From Paenibacillus_G elgii_A (lineage in GTDB: Bacteria > Bacillota > Bacilli > Paenibacillales > NBRC-103111), in contig JBHJMN010000008.1 in the NCBI GenBank assembly GCA_042219835.1, forward strand, positions 96,079-160,078: a stretch of 64,000 bases of DNA, read 5' to 3'. Of the stretch, positions 36,253-43,869 are shown piece by piece. Under the pieces are notes generated by a model. The model was not told the origin of the DNA. It did not search any database and saw nothing but the letters and a program-made list of their open reading frames with translations. Position 1 is the stretch's first letter, and every line of letters begins with the position of its first letter. The translations under genes and the position numbers were made by a program.

Positions 36253-37500
36253 GTGAGAGCTGAGATCATAGCCGTCGGCACTGAGCTGCTGATGGGACAA
36301 ATCGTAAATACGAATGCGCAGTACCTGGCCAAGGGCCTTGCGGATATCGGCGTGGGCGTGTATTTCCAGACGGTCGTCGGCGACAACGTCTCGCGGATCA
36401 AAGAATCGCTGCATATCGCCAAGGGCCGCGCGGATCTCATTATTTGCACGGGCGGACTCGGACCGACGCAGGACGATTTGACGAAGGACGTACTGGGCGA
36501 GGTGCTCGGGCAAAAGCTTGTCATTCACGAGCCTTCGATGAATAAAATGACCGAGATGTTCCAGCGGCGGGGCATCCCGATGGTGGAAAGCAATGCGCGG
36601 CAGGCGCTGATGCCCGAGCAAAGCGATCCGCTGCCGAACGACACGGGGCTGGCGGTAGGCGTGGCGGTAACGCACGAGGGTACGCATTACATTTTGCTTC
36701 CCGGCCCGCCCAAAGAGATGAAGCCGATGTTTGACCGGTATGCCAAACCGTGGATTGAATCCAAGATGGATGACGTGCAGCCGCTTTACTCGATCATGCT
36801 GAAGTTTGCGGGGATCGGAGAGTCGGCGCTGGAGCATGCCTTGATCGATTTAATCGAAGCCCAGACGGACCCGACCATTGCCCCTTATGCCAAGGAGGGC
36901 GAGGTGGCGATCCGCCTTACGACGCGCGCCTTTTCAGCTGACGAGGCGCTGACTAGACTGCTCCCGCTGAAAGCGGAAATCCGCAGCCGGTTGGACGAGC
37001 ACATCTATGCGACGGAGGACCTCACTCTGGAGCAGCAGGTGCTGCGTATGCTTGCGGAGAGCGGGCAAAAGCTTGCCGTAGCCGAAAGCTGCACAGGGGG
37101 CCTGCTCAGCGATCTGCTGACGGCCGTTCCGGGAAGCTCGCAATCGTTTCTGGGCGGCGTCATTTGCTACTCCGTAGCATTAAAGCATAAGCTGCTTGGC
37201 GTGCCGATGGAGCTGATGGAAGGACCGGACGCGCCCGGCGCCGTCAGCGAGGAGACCGCGGCGGAGCTGGCCCGCAATACGCTTCGTCTGCTGGATGCGG
37301 ACGTTGCCGTATCGATTACCGGCGTCGCCGGACCTGGCGAGACGGAAGGCAAGCCGGTCGGCTTGGTCTACGTAGGTCTCGCGCACCGGAATGGTCAAGT
37401 CTTCGGCGTCAAGCTCCAACTGTCCGGCAACCGCGAAACGATCAAACTGCGGGCAGCGAAAAGCGCACTCTATCATTTGTGGAAAACGATAAAATCGTAG
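36253..37500 (+). CDS. cinA: Competence/damage-inducible protein CinA
   Basis: A 415-residue protein with an N-terminal MoaB/MogA-like domain (AEIIAVGTELLMGQIVNTNAQYLA, CTGGLGPTQDDLTKDV) and a C-terminal CinA amidase domain (~255-415, AESCTGGLLSDLLTAVPGSSQSFLGG, TGVAGPGE), known in other bacteria for NMN deamidase or pyridine nucleotide repair activities. GTG 36253 follows GGAGGC. Directly upstream of recA, as in many Firmicutes. Note that pncA-pncB for NAD salvage lies in the same window. Confidence 0.95.
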   Translation: MRAEIIAVGTELLMGQIVNTNAQYLAKGLADIGVGVYFQTVVGDNVSRIKESLHIAKGRADLIICTGGLGPTQDDLTKDVLGEVLGQKLVIHEPSMNKMTEMFQRRGIPMVESNARQALMPEQSDPLPNDTGLAVGVAVTHEGTHYILLPGPPKEMKPMFDRYAKPWIESKMDDVQPLYSIMLKFAGIGESALEHALIDLIEAQTDPTIAPYAKEGEVAIRLTTRAFSADEALTRLLPLKAEIRSRLDEHIYATEDLTLEQQVLRMLAESGQKLAVAESCTGGLLSDLLTAVPGSSQSFLGGVICYSVALKHKLLGVPMELMEGPDAPGAVSEETAAELARNTLRLLDADVAVSITGVAGPGETEGKPVGLVYVGLAHRNGQVFGVKLQLSGNRETIKLRAAKSALYHLWKTIKS

Positions 37501-37529
37501 TTGCCAGAATACCCAAAATAAAGTATAAT
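37501..37529 (+). promoter_or_regulatory. SigA-type promoter immediately after cinA
   Basis: TTGCCA (37501-37506), 17 bp, TATAAT (37524-37529). The predicted start near 37536 lies only about 10 nt before a terminator hairpin. Confidence 0.6.
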
Positions 37530-37544
37530 AGATGTTAGCGGAAG

Positions 37545-37585
37545 AACCGTAACATTTTTGAACCAAACGTGTTACGGTTTTTCTT
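37545..37585 (+). terminator. Terminator between cinA and recA
   Basis: AACCGTAACA (37545-37554) and TGTTACGGTT (37570-37579) pair perfectly, followed by TTTCTTTT. Confidence 0.85.
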
Positions 37586-37597
37586 TTGCCAAGCAAG

Positions 37598-37611
37598 CGA
37601 ATGTATGTTCG
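37598..37611 (+). promoter_or_regulatory. LexA/DinR (SOS) box upstream of recA
   Basis: CGAATGTATGTTCG matches the Gram-positive SOS box CGAAC-N4-GTTCG except for one T in the left half. It lies 9 bp upstream of the recA -35 element. Confidence 0.75.
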
Positions 37612-37620
37612 GAAAAATGC

Positions 37621-37649
37621 TTGCCAGCCGATTCAAAACACGGTAATAT
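37621..37649 (+). promoter_or_regulatory. recA promoter
   Basis: TTGCCA (37621-37626), 17 bp, TAATAT (37644-37649); adjacent SOS box and the GGACGTGA ribosome binding site complete the regulatory region. Confidence 0.65.
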
Positions 37650-37685
37650 GGTATCAGCAGATAAATCAAAAAGGACGTGATTCTT

Positions 37686-38741
37686 TTGTCAGATCGGCGC
37701 GCAGCCTTGGAAAATGCCCTTCGTCAAATTGAAAAACAATTCGGGAAAGGTTCGATCATGAAATTGGGCGAATCGACCCATATGCAGGTAGAGACGATCC
37801 CGAGCGGGTCGCTGGCCTTGGATATCGCCCTGGGCATCGGCGGATTTCCGCGAGGTAGAATTATAGAGGTATACGGACCGGAATCGTCCGGTAAAACGAC
37901 GGTAGCGCTTCACGCCATTGCCGAAGTTCAGAAAGCCGGCGGCACCGCGGCGTTCATCGATGCGGAGCACGCGCTGGACCCGCTGTATGCGAGCAAGCTC
38001 GGCATCAACATCGACGAGCTGCTGCTTTCCCAGCCCGATACGGGCGAGCAGGCGCTGGAAATTGCGGAAGCGCTGGTACGCAGCGGCGCGGTCGACATCA
38101 TCGTCATCGACTCGGTTGCGGCTCTCGTACCGAAGGCCGAAATCGAAGGTGAGATGGGCGATTCCCACGTCGGCTTGCAAGCCCGCCTTATGTCGCAGGC
38201 GCTGCGGAAGCTGTCCGGGGCAATCAACAAGTCGAAAACGATCGCTATCTTTATCAACCAGTTGCGTGAGAAGGTCGGCGTCATGTTCGGCAACCCAGAG
38301 ACGACCCCAGGGGGCCGAGCGCTCAAGTTTTATTCGTCCGTCCGGCTTGACGTACGCCGCGTAGAGACGATCAAGCAAGGCAATGATATGGTCGGTAACC
38401 GGACCCGGATCAAAGTCGTCAAGAACAAAGTAGCGCCTCCGTTCAAGCAAGCGGATATCGATATTATGTACGGCGAAGGCATTTCCAAAGAAGGCAGTAT
38501 CGTCGATATTGCCACCGAGATGGATATCATCCAAAAGAGCGGCGCGTGGTACTCCTACAATAACGACCGCCTCGGCCAAGGACGTGAAAATGCGAAGCAG
38601 TTCCTGAAGGAAAACCCGCACATTGCCGACGTCATCGAGAAGAAAATTCGTGAGAACAGCAACCTGGTTCCGGTGATCGGGCCGAATACGGACGACGAGG
38701 ACGAAGAGGAAGAATTGGCGCTGTTTGAAGAGAAAGAATAA
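37686..38741 (+). CDS. recA: Recombinase RecA
   Basis: Strand-exchange ATPase and LexA coprotease (351 aa). The protein starts MSDRRAALENALRQIEKQFGKGSIMKLGE; Walker A is GPESSGKTT at 64-72, with FIDAEHALDP and the L2 loop NQLREKVGVMFGNPETTPGG. The C-terminus is acidic (TDDEDEEEELALFEEKE). Start is TTG 37686, the third base group after AAGGACGTGA (37671-37680); an in-frame GTG at 37677 lies inside the ribosome binding site. Confidence 0.98.
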   Translation: MSDRRAALENALRQIEKQFGKGSIMKLGESTHMQVETIPSGSLALDIALGIGGFPRGRIIEVYGPESSGKTTVALHAIAEVQKAGGTAAFIDAEHALDPLYASKLGINIDELLLSQPDTGEQALEIAEALVRSGAVDIIVIDSVAALVPKAEIEGEMGDSHVGLQARLMSQALRKLSGAINKSKTIAIFINQLREKVGVMFGNPETTPGGRALKFYSSVRLDVRRVETIKQGNDMVGNRTRIKVVKNKVAPPFKQADIDIMYGEGISKEGSIVDIATEMDIIQKSGAWYSYNNDRLGQGRENAKQFLKENPHIADVIEKKIRENSNLVPVIGPNTDDEDEEEELALFEEKE

Positions 38742-38749
38742 ACGTTTCC

Positions 38750-38781
38750 GGCACCTTTAATCCAGATTAAAGGTGCCTTTT
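38750..38781 (+). terminator. Terminator after recA
   Basis: GGCACCTTTAAT and ATTAAAGGTGCC form a perfect 12-bp stem (38750-38761 / 38766-38777) with a TTTT tail. Confidence 0.9.
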
Positions 38782-38809
38782 GCCATTTTCAAGGGAGGTA
38801 CTTGGATTC

Positions 38810-39517
38810 ATGACCGAGCAGGAACGTCCGCAACTTCAATCGGGGCTGATTACGAAGGTCGAACGGCAGCGCAGGGGGCCGCACCGTTATAACATTTATA
38901 TCGACGAAACCTTTGCGTTCTCGGTCCATGAGGATCTGATGATCAAGCACAGGCTGCTCAAAGGCGAAGCCGTCGAAGCGGCGCAGCTTGAGCAGATTTT
39001 GGCCGAAGACGAGGCGCATAAAGCTTATTTGGACGCGATCCGTCTGCTGTCCAGCCGGCTCCGGTCCGAACACGAAATGAAGGCCAGGCTGAAGCAAAAA
39101 GGGTATACGCCGGAAATCACGGCATCGACGGTCGAGCGTTTAGCGAAGGAAGGCTACTTGAATGACGAGCAGTTTGCCGAGCAGCTCGCCAAGCAGCGCC
39201 TCGAATCACAAAAAAAAGGGCGGCATTGGATCAAGCAGGAGCTGCAGCAAAAAGGGATTCGCAAGGATCATATTCAAGCGGCAATGGAGCAGGTGGACGA
39301 AAAAACGGAACTTGCGATGGCGTACAGTCTTGCCTCGAAACGGTATCGTTCGGAGCTGGAGAAGGATCCGGTGAAGACCAGGCGGAAAATTGCCGGCTTC
39401 CTTCAGCGCCGGGGTTATCCAGGGAAGGTCGTTAGCAAAGTGCTGGCGTGTTTGCCTCGAAAAGGACCGGAAGGGGATTGGGACGAAGAGATGTTCCCGG
39501 AAGAAGAGCAATTCTAG
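38810..39517 (+). CDS. recX: Regulatory protein RecX
   Basis: Modulates RecA filaments. The 235-residue helical protein contains the three RecX repeats, e.g. RLRSEHEMKARLKQKGYTPEITASTVERLAKEGYLNDEQFAEQLAKQRL. ATG 38810 has AAGGGAGG (38791-38798) upstream. It lies behind the recA terminator, so expression probably depends on read-through or its own start. In B. subtilis recX is elsewhere, so its place next to recA is a lineage feature. Confidence 0.9.
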   Translation: MTEQERPQLQSGLITKVERQRRGPHRYNIYIDETFAFSVHEDLMIKHRLLKGEAVEAAQLEQILAEDEAHKAYLDAIRLLSSRLRSEHEMKARLKQKGYTPEITASTVERLAKEGYLNDEQFAEQLAKQRLESQKKGRHWIKQELQQKGIRKDHIQAAMEQVDEKTELAMAYSLASKRYRSELEKDPVKTRRKIAGFLQRRGYPGKVVSKVLACLPRKGPEGDWDEEMFPEEEQF

Positions 39518-39577
39518 CAAATATGGAAAACGTAATCAAATGATGGACGGAATATCGACTCATTCGAACCCAACACC

Positions 39578-39607
39578 TTGACAAGCTTCTTTATCAAAAG
39601 ATAAAAT
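39578..39607 (+). promoter_or_regulatory. SigA promoter of rny
   Basis: TTGACA (39578-39583), 18 bp, TAAAAT (39602-39607). It implies a leader of about 155 nt. Confidence 0.65.
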
Positions 39608-39629
39608 AATCATGTGACTGCGATACACA

Positions 39630-39689
39630 GAATCTTCCTGAGCAGCCTGAGGAAGATTCGAACAAAGTAAAATCGCCAATTTTTACTTT
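39630..39689 (+). promoter_or_regulatory. Inverted repeats in the rny leader
   Basis: GAATCTTCCT (39630-39639) pairs with AGGAAGATTC (39650-39659), and AAAGTAAAA (39664-39672) with TTTTACTTT (39681-39689). Both are perfect and lie between promoter and gene. Confidence 0.55.
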
Positions 39690-39770
39690 TTACTAGCGCT
39701 TGTAGAATGGATCAAACAACCTGATTATCCCAAGCTTACCCCTTGGAGAAACAACGAGGAGGTGAACTGG

Positions 39771-41315
39771 ATGCCTATGACAGTCATCTGGATCATAGTC
39801 GTTCTCGTTGTTGGTGCTCTATGCTTCGGGATCGGTTATTTTATCCGCAAGTCCCTTGCAGAGGCGAAGATTTCCAGTGCTGAACATGCTGCCGAGCAGA
39901 TCAAGGAAAATGCCCGTAAAGAGGCAGAAGCACTGAAGAAAGAAGCGGTTCTGGAGGCGAAAGACGAGATTCATAAGCTCAGAACCGAAGCTGAAAAAGA
40001 CATTCGTGACCGTCGAAATGAAACTCAACGACAAGAGAGACGATTGTTGCAAAAAGAGGAATCGCTGGATAAAAAATTAGAATCTCTTGAGAAAAAAGAG
40101 GAGCAGGTCGCCAACAAGGAGAAACGAATTGAAGAAACCCAAGCGCAAATTGATCAGATTTATAAAGATCAAGTTGCCGAGCTGGAGCGAATTTCTGCGT
40201 TGACGATGGACGAAGCCAAACAAATCATTTTGACCAACGTGGAGCAGGAAGTTCGCCATGAAACCGCTCAATTGATCAAGGAAATCGAACAGCAAGCCAA
40301 AGAAGAAGGCGACAAAAAGGCCAGAGAAGTCATCACGCTCGCCATTCAACGCTGCGCGGCCGATCATGTGGCCGAAACGACCGTATCGGTCGTAGCGCTT
40401 CCGAATGAAGAGATGAAAGGCCGGATTATCGGCCGCGAAGGCCGCAATATCCGGGCCTTGGAGACGCTCACCGGCATCGATTTGATCATCGACGACACGC
40501 CGGAAGCCGTCATTTTGTCCGGGTTTGACCCGATTCGTCGGGAAATCGCTCGAACTTCGCTTGAAAAGCTTGTAGCGGACGGACGAATCCATCCGGCTCG
40601 CATTGAAGAAATGGTCGAGAAATCCCGCAAGGAAGTCGACGAGCGGATCCGTGAATACGGGGAGCAAGCAACGTTCGAAACCGGCGTACACGGTCTTCAC
40701 CCTGACTTGATCAAAATTTTGGGCCGACTCAAATTCCGTACAAGCTACGGTCAAAACGTGCTCAAGCATTCCATGGAAGTGGCTTACCTCGCCGGACTGA
40801 TGGCAGGAGAACTCGGAGAAGACGTGACATTGGCGAAACGTGCCGGTCTCCTTCATGACATCGGGAAAGCACTGGATCACGAAGTGGAAGGCTCTCATGT
40901 CGAGATCGGCGTTGAGATCGCCAAGAAGTACAAGGAGCATCCGGTGGTCATTAACAGTATCGCTTCGCATCACGGCGACTGTGAAGCGACTTCGGTCATC
41001 GCTATGCTGGTCGGCGCGGCTGATGCGTTGTCTGCAGCAAGACCGGGCGCACGCCGGGAAACGCTCGAAACGTACATCAAAAGGCTCGAGAAGCTCGAAG
41101 AGATCTCCGAATCGTTCGAAGGCGTCGAGAAATCGTATGCGATCCAAGCCGGACGCGAAGTGCGCGTAATGGTTCAACCTGAGAAGGTGGACGATACCGA
41201 GGCATTTCGACTGGCAAGAGACATTACGAAGAAAATCGAAAGCGAGCTCGATTATCCGGGTCACATCAAGGTCACGGTCATTCGGGAAACGCGTGCTGTA
41301 GAATACGCCAAATAA
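39771..41315 (+). CDS. rny: Ribonuclease Y
   Basis: The membrane-anchored endonuclease that initiates mRNA decay in Bacilli (514 aa). An N-terminal membrane segment (VIWIIVVLVVGALCFGIGYFI, ~4-24) is followed by a long coiled coil (~30-190), a KH domain (IIGREGRNIRALETLTGID, ~220-240) and an HD domain with LLHDIGKALDHE (~360). ATG 39771 lies 5 nt after GAGGAGGTGA (39756-39765); a GTG at 39762 is inside this site. Confidence 0.97.
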   Translation: MPMTVIWIIVVLVVGALCFGIGYFIRKSLAEAKISSAEHAAEQIKENARKEAEALKKEAVLEAKDEIHKLRTEAEKDIRDRRNETQRQERRLLQKEESLDKKLESLEKKEEQVANKEKRIEETQAQIDQIYKDQVAELERISALTMDEAKQIILTNVEQEVRHETAQLIKEIEQQAKEEGDKKAREVITLAIQRCAADHVAETTVSVVALPNEEMKGRIIGREGRNIRALETLTGIDLIIDDTPEAVILSGFDPIRREIARTSLEKLVADGRIHPARIEEMVEKSRKEVDERIREYGEQATFETGVHGLHPDLIKILGRLKFRTSYGQNVLKHSMEVAYLAGLMAGELGEDVTLAKRAGLLHDIGKALDHEVEGSHVEIGVEIAKKYKEHPVVINSIASHHGDCEATSVIAMLVGAADALSAARPGARRETLETYIKRLEKLEEISESFEGVEKSYAIQAGREVRVMVQPEKVDDTEAFRLARDITKKIESELDYPGHIKVTVIRETRAVEYAK

Positions 41316-41328
41316 TTGCATACACGAC

Positions 41329-41360
41329 AGAGGGAAGTGGCGATTTTGCCACTTCCCTCT
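41329..41360 (+). terminator. Strong stem-loop after rny
   Basis: AGAGGGAAGTGGC and GCCACTTCCCTCT pair perfectly around GATTTT. There is no T-run after it, so it could be a processing or pausing element. Confidence 0.6.
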
Positions 41361-41413
41361 CTAATTCAGTGGAAAGTTGCAGAAAATTTAAAGTGAGTCA
41401 GGGGGAGAGTCCG

Positions 41414-42208
41414 ATGAAAATACTGTTCATTGGAGATATTGTCGGTTCGGTCGGCCGCAAAGCGTTGAAAACATGCTTACCGACCCTCAAAAATAAATAT
41501 AACCCGCATTGGATCATTGTGAACGGAGAGAACGCGGCGGCAGGGCGAGGCATCACGGCTGCGATCGCCAAAGACTTCTTCGAGCTTGGCGTGCACGGGA
41601 TCACGATGGGCAATCATACGTGGGACCAGAAAGAAATCTTCGATTTTATCGACAAGGAAGACCGAATGGTTCGGCCAGCCAATTTTCCGAAGGGAACACC
41701 CGGAAAAGGGATGACGTTTATTAAAGTAAAAGACATCGAGCTAGCCCTCATCAATTTGCAGGGACGCACCTTTTTGCCTCCGCTCGATTGTCCGTTTGAG
41801 AAAGCGAATGAGCTGGTAGAACAAGCTAAAAAGAGAACAAAGTACGTCTTTGTGGATTTCCATGCCGAGGCGACTTCGGAGAAGCTGGCGATGGGCTGGC
41901 ATTTGGACGGAAAAGTATCCGCCGTCGTTGGGACACATACACACGTACAGACGAACGACGAACGGCTGCTGCCCCAAGGCACGGCTTATGTAACGGATGT
42001 AGGCATGGTCGGCCCAAGGGACGGTATTCTCGGGATGGAGCGGAACGCTGTGCTGCAAAAATTTAAAACCCAGCTTCCCGTCCGCTTTGTCGTAGACGAA
42101 GGCAAATGGCATTTTCATGCCGTCAGCATGGAGTTGGACCCGGCTACAGGGCTCGGAAAAAAGATTCAATTGATTCGCATGGATGAAGACACGATCTTGT
42201 TTGATTAA
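41414..42208 (+). CDS. ymdB: YmdB family metallophosphoesterase
   Basis: A 264-residue calcineurin-like phosphodiesterase; the B. subtilis member hydrolyses 2',3'-cyclic nucleotides and influences biofilm and sporulation decisions. Metal-binding motifs are FIGDIVGSVGR, VNGENAAAGRG, GNHTWD, DFHAEATSEK and GTHTHVQT. ATG 41414 lies behind GGGGGAGAG. Order rny-ymdB-spoVS is as in B. subtilis. Confidence 0.94.
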   Translation: MKILFIGDIVGSVGRKALKTCLPTLKNKYNPHWIIVNGENAAAGRGITAAIAKDFFELGVHGITMGNHTWDQKEIFDFIDKEDRMVRPANFPKGTPGKGMTFIKVKDIELALINLQGRTFLPPLDCPFEKANELVEQAKKRTKYVFVDFHAEATSEKLAMGWHLDGKVSAVVGTHTHVQTNDERLLPQGTAYVTDVGMVGPRDGILGMERNAVLQKFKTQLPVRFVVDEGKWHFHAVSMELDPATGLGKKIQLIRMDEDTILFD

Positions 42209-42252
42209 ATTGACGGATAATTCAAATATTTTCGAAAATACCATCTTCGGGT

Positions 42253-42281
42253 AGAAGGAATTAACCGCAAATTCCTAGAAT
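42253..42281 (+). promoter_or_regulatory. SigH promoter of spoVS
   Basis: AGAAGGAATT (42253-42262) and TAGAAT (42276-42281) match the SigH pattern AGGAnnT / GAAT with about 14 bp between. spoVS is SigH-dependent in B. subtilis. Confidence 0.65.
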
Positions 42282-42327
42282 ATGATTAATACTGGAAGCA
42301 ATCATCATTCCCGAGGAGGTACTTTTC

Positions 42328-42588
42328 ATGGAAGTATTAAAAGTGTCAGCAAAATCCAACCCAAATTCCGTCGCAGGCGCGTTGGCTGGAGTATTGCGTG
42401 AACGCGGGGCTGCTGAGCTCCAGGCCATCGGGGCAGGGGCCCTTAACCAAGCGATCAAAGCCGTAGCCATCGCGCGAGGATTTGTGGCTCCCAGCGGGGT
42501 TGATTTGATCTGCATACCAGCATTTACCGATATTGTCATCGACGGCGAAGACCGGACAGCCATTAAGCTGATTGTAGAACCGAGATAA
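42328..42588 (+). CDS. spoVS: Stage V sporulation protein S
   Basis: An 86-residue Alba-like protein required for coat assembly and stage V progress. The sequence MEVLKVSAKSNPNSVAGALAGVLRERGAAELQAIGAGALNQAIKAVAIARGFVAPSGVDLICIPAF is close to the near-invariant family consensus. A GAGGAGG ribosome binding site precedes ATG 42328. Confidence 0.98.
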   Translation: MEVLKVSAKSNPNSVAGALAGVLRERGAAELQAIGAGALNQAIKAVAIARGFVAPSGVDLICIPAFTDIVIDGEDRTAIKLIVEPR

Positions 42589-42622
42589 TGGCTTTGCAGC
42601 TTATAACCGAACGACCAAAGCG

Positions 42623-42652
42623 CCTGTTTACTTTTGTAGACAGGTTTTTTTT
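42623..42652 (+). terminator. Terminator after spoVS
   Basis: CCTGTTTAC and GTAGACAGG around TTTT (one G-T pair), then eight T. Confidence 0.85.
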
Positions 42653-42704
42653 GGTTTTGTTTCATTTTGCCCAGCCAAGCCTGCTCCCGAGGAGGGGATA
42701 GCCG

Positions 42705-43649
42705 ATGTATGTTATTGACGGGCATTGTGATGCTTTGCTCAAGATGGTTGAGAACCCGGCCATTGATTTCTTCGATCCTCATGCGAACGCATTGGACGTA
42801 TCTTATGCGAAAATGGCGCAAGGGGGCGTCAAACTGCAATTTTTTGCGATTTACTTGCCTGAACGTATAACTCAGCCGCATTTTGACCATTACTTGGAAT
42901 ATATAAATATTTTTTATCAGAAAGTGATGCGGGACCCGCGCATGCGGCAGGTAAAAAACCGCGCTGATTTGGAAGCGGTCCTGACGGGCAATCAGACTGG
43001 AGCGATGCTCACGCTCGAAGGCGCGGATGCATTGCAGGGGAACCCTTTATATCTTCGGACGTTATACCATCTGGGCGTCCGAATGATCGGAACGACATGG
43101 AATTACGCCAATTGGGCGGCGGATGGGGTGCTTGAGCCAAGGCAGGGAGGATTTACGCGGCGCGGCAAAACGTTTATTAAAGACTGCAACGATTTGGGTA
43201 TGCTATTGGATGCGTCCCATTTGTCCGAGGCGGCGTTCTGGGATTTGGCAGCGGCTTCGGCCAAGCCGTTCGTGGCGACGCATTCCAATGCAAGGGCCGT
43301 GTGTGGACATCCGAGAAATTTGAACGAAGGGCAGATCCGGGAAATTGTCCAGCGGGACGGACGCATCGGTGTAACGTTCGTTCCCTGGTTCGTGCACCAA
43401 GGCCGTCAAGCCTCCATTGACGGCGTCCTGCAGCATGTCGAGCATATTTGCTCGCTCGGGGGCGGCGGCCAGCTTGTGTTCGGATCGGATTTTGACGGCA
43501 TCGATCAATGGATCCCGGGACTGGAGCATGCAGGGAAGATCCCGTACCTGACGGAAGCTTTGCTTAGACGGTTTCCGGAGGAACTGGTGAGAGGGTTCAT
43601 GTATCGCAACTGGTTTACGTTCCTGCATCGTCACTTGCCGATTCATTAA
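42705..43649 (+). CDS. M19 (membrane dipeptidase-like) family metallopeptidase
   Basis: A 314-residue zinc dipeptidase of the renal dipeptidase family. Metal ligands are visible in DGHCDALLK (residues ~5-9), LEGADAL, and the SHLSEAAFWD and THSNARAV His residues; the C-terminal GSDFDG is also typical. There is no signal peptide, so it acts in the cytoplasm. Its ATG 42705 follows GAGGAGG. In this place B. subtilis has tdh-kbl, so it is a lineage-specific replacement. Confidence 0.88.
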   Translation: MYVIDGHCDALLKMVENPAIDFFDPHANALDVSYAKMAQGGVKLQFFAIYLPERITQPHFDHYLEYINIFYQKVMRDPRMRQVKNRADLEAVLTGNQTGAMLTLEGADALQGNPLYLRTLYHLGVRMIGTTWNYANWAADGVLEPRQGGFTRRGKTFIKDCNDLGMLLDASHLSEAAFWDLAAASAKPFVATHSNARAVCGHPRNLNEGQIREIVQRDGRIGVTFVPWFVHQGRQASIDGVLQHVEHICSLGGGGQLVFGSDFDGIDQWIPGLEHAGKIPYLTEALLRRFPEELVRGFMYRNWFTFLHRHLPIH

Positions 43650-43748
43650 AAATTAACATCTGATTTATAGATACAAGACAACTAAATTATTCTCTAATCG
43701 ATATGGATTTGATCTAAAAAAGCTATCTATGCATTTTGTCGAAAACCC

Positions 43749-43777
43749 TTGCTTTTTACGTGTATTAGTCATAGAAT
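43749..43777 (+). promoter_or_regulatory. SigA promoter of korAB
   Basis: TTGCTT (43749-43754), 17 bp, TAGAAT (43772-43777), in an AT-rich spacer. A hairpin AAAGATTT/AAATCTTT (43793-43818) lies in the leader. Confidence 0.65.
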
Positions 43778-43869
43778 TTGATGAGACAACTGAAAGATTT
43801 TTTTTATATGAAATCTTTACAGTTCATGGTTTAGCTGCATGTCAGCGAATTTAAAAGGAGTGGACAACG

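Noticed and set aside
43793..43818. AAAGATTT/AAATCTTT hairpin before korA as a terminator
   Set aside because: The T-run lies in the loop, not after the stem; kept only as a note on the korAB leader.
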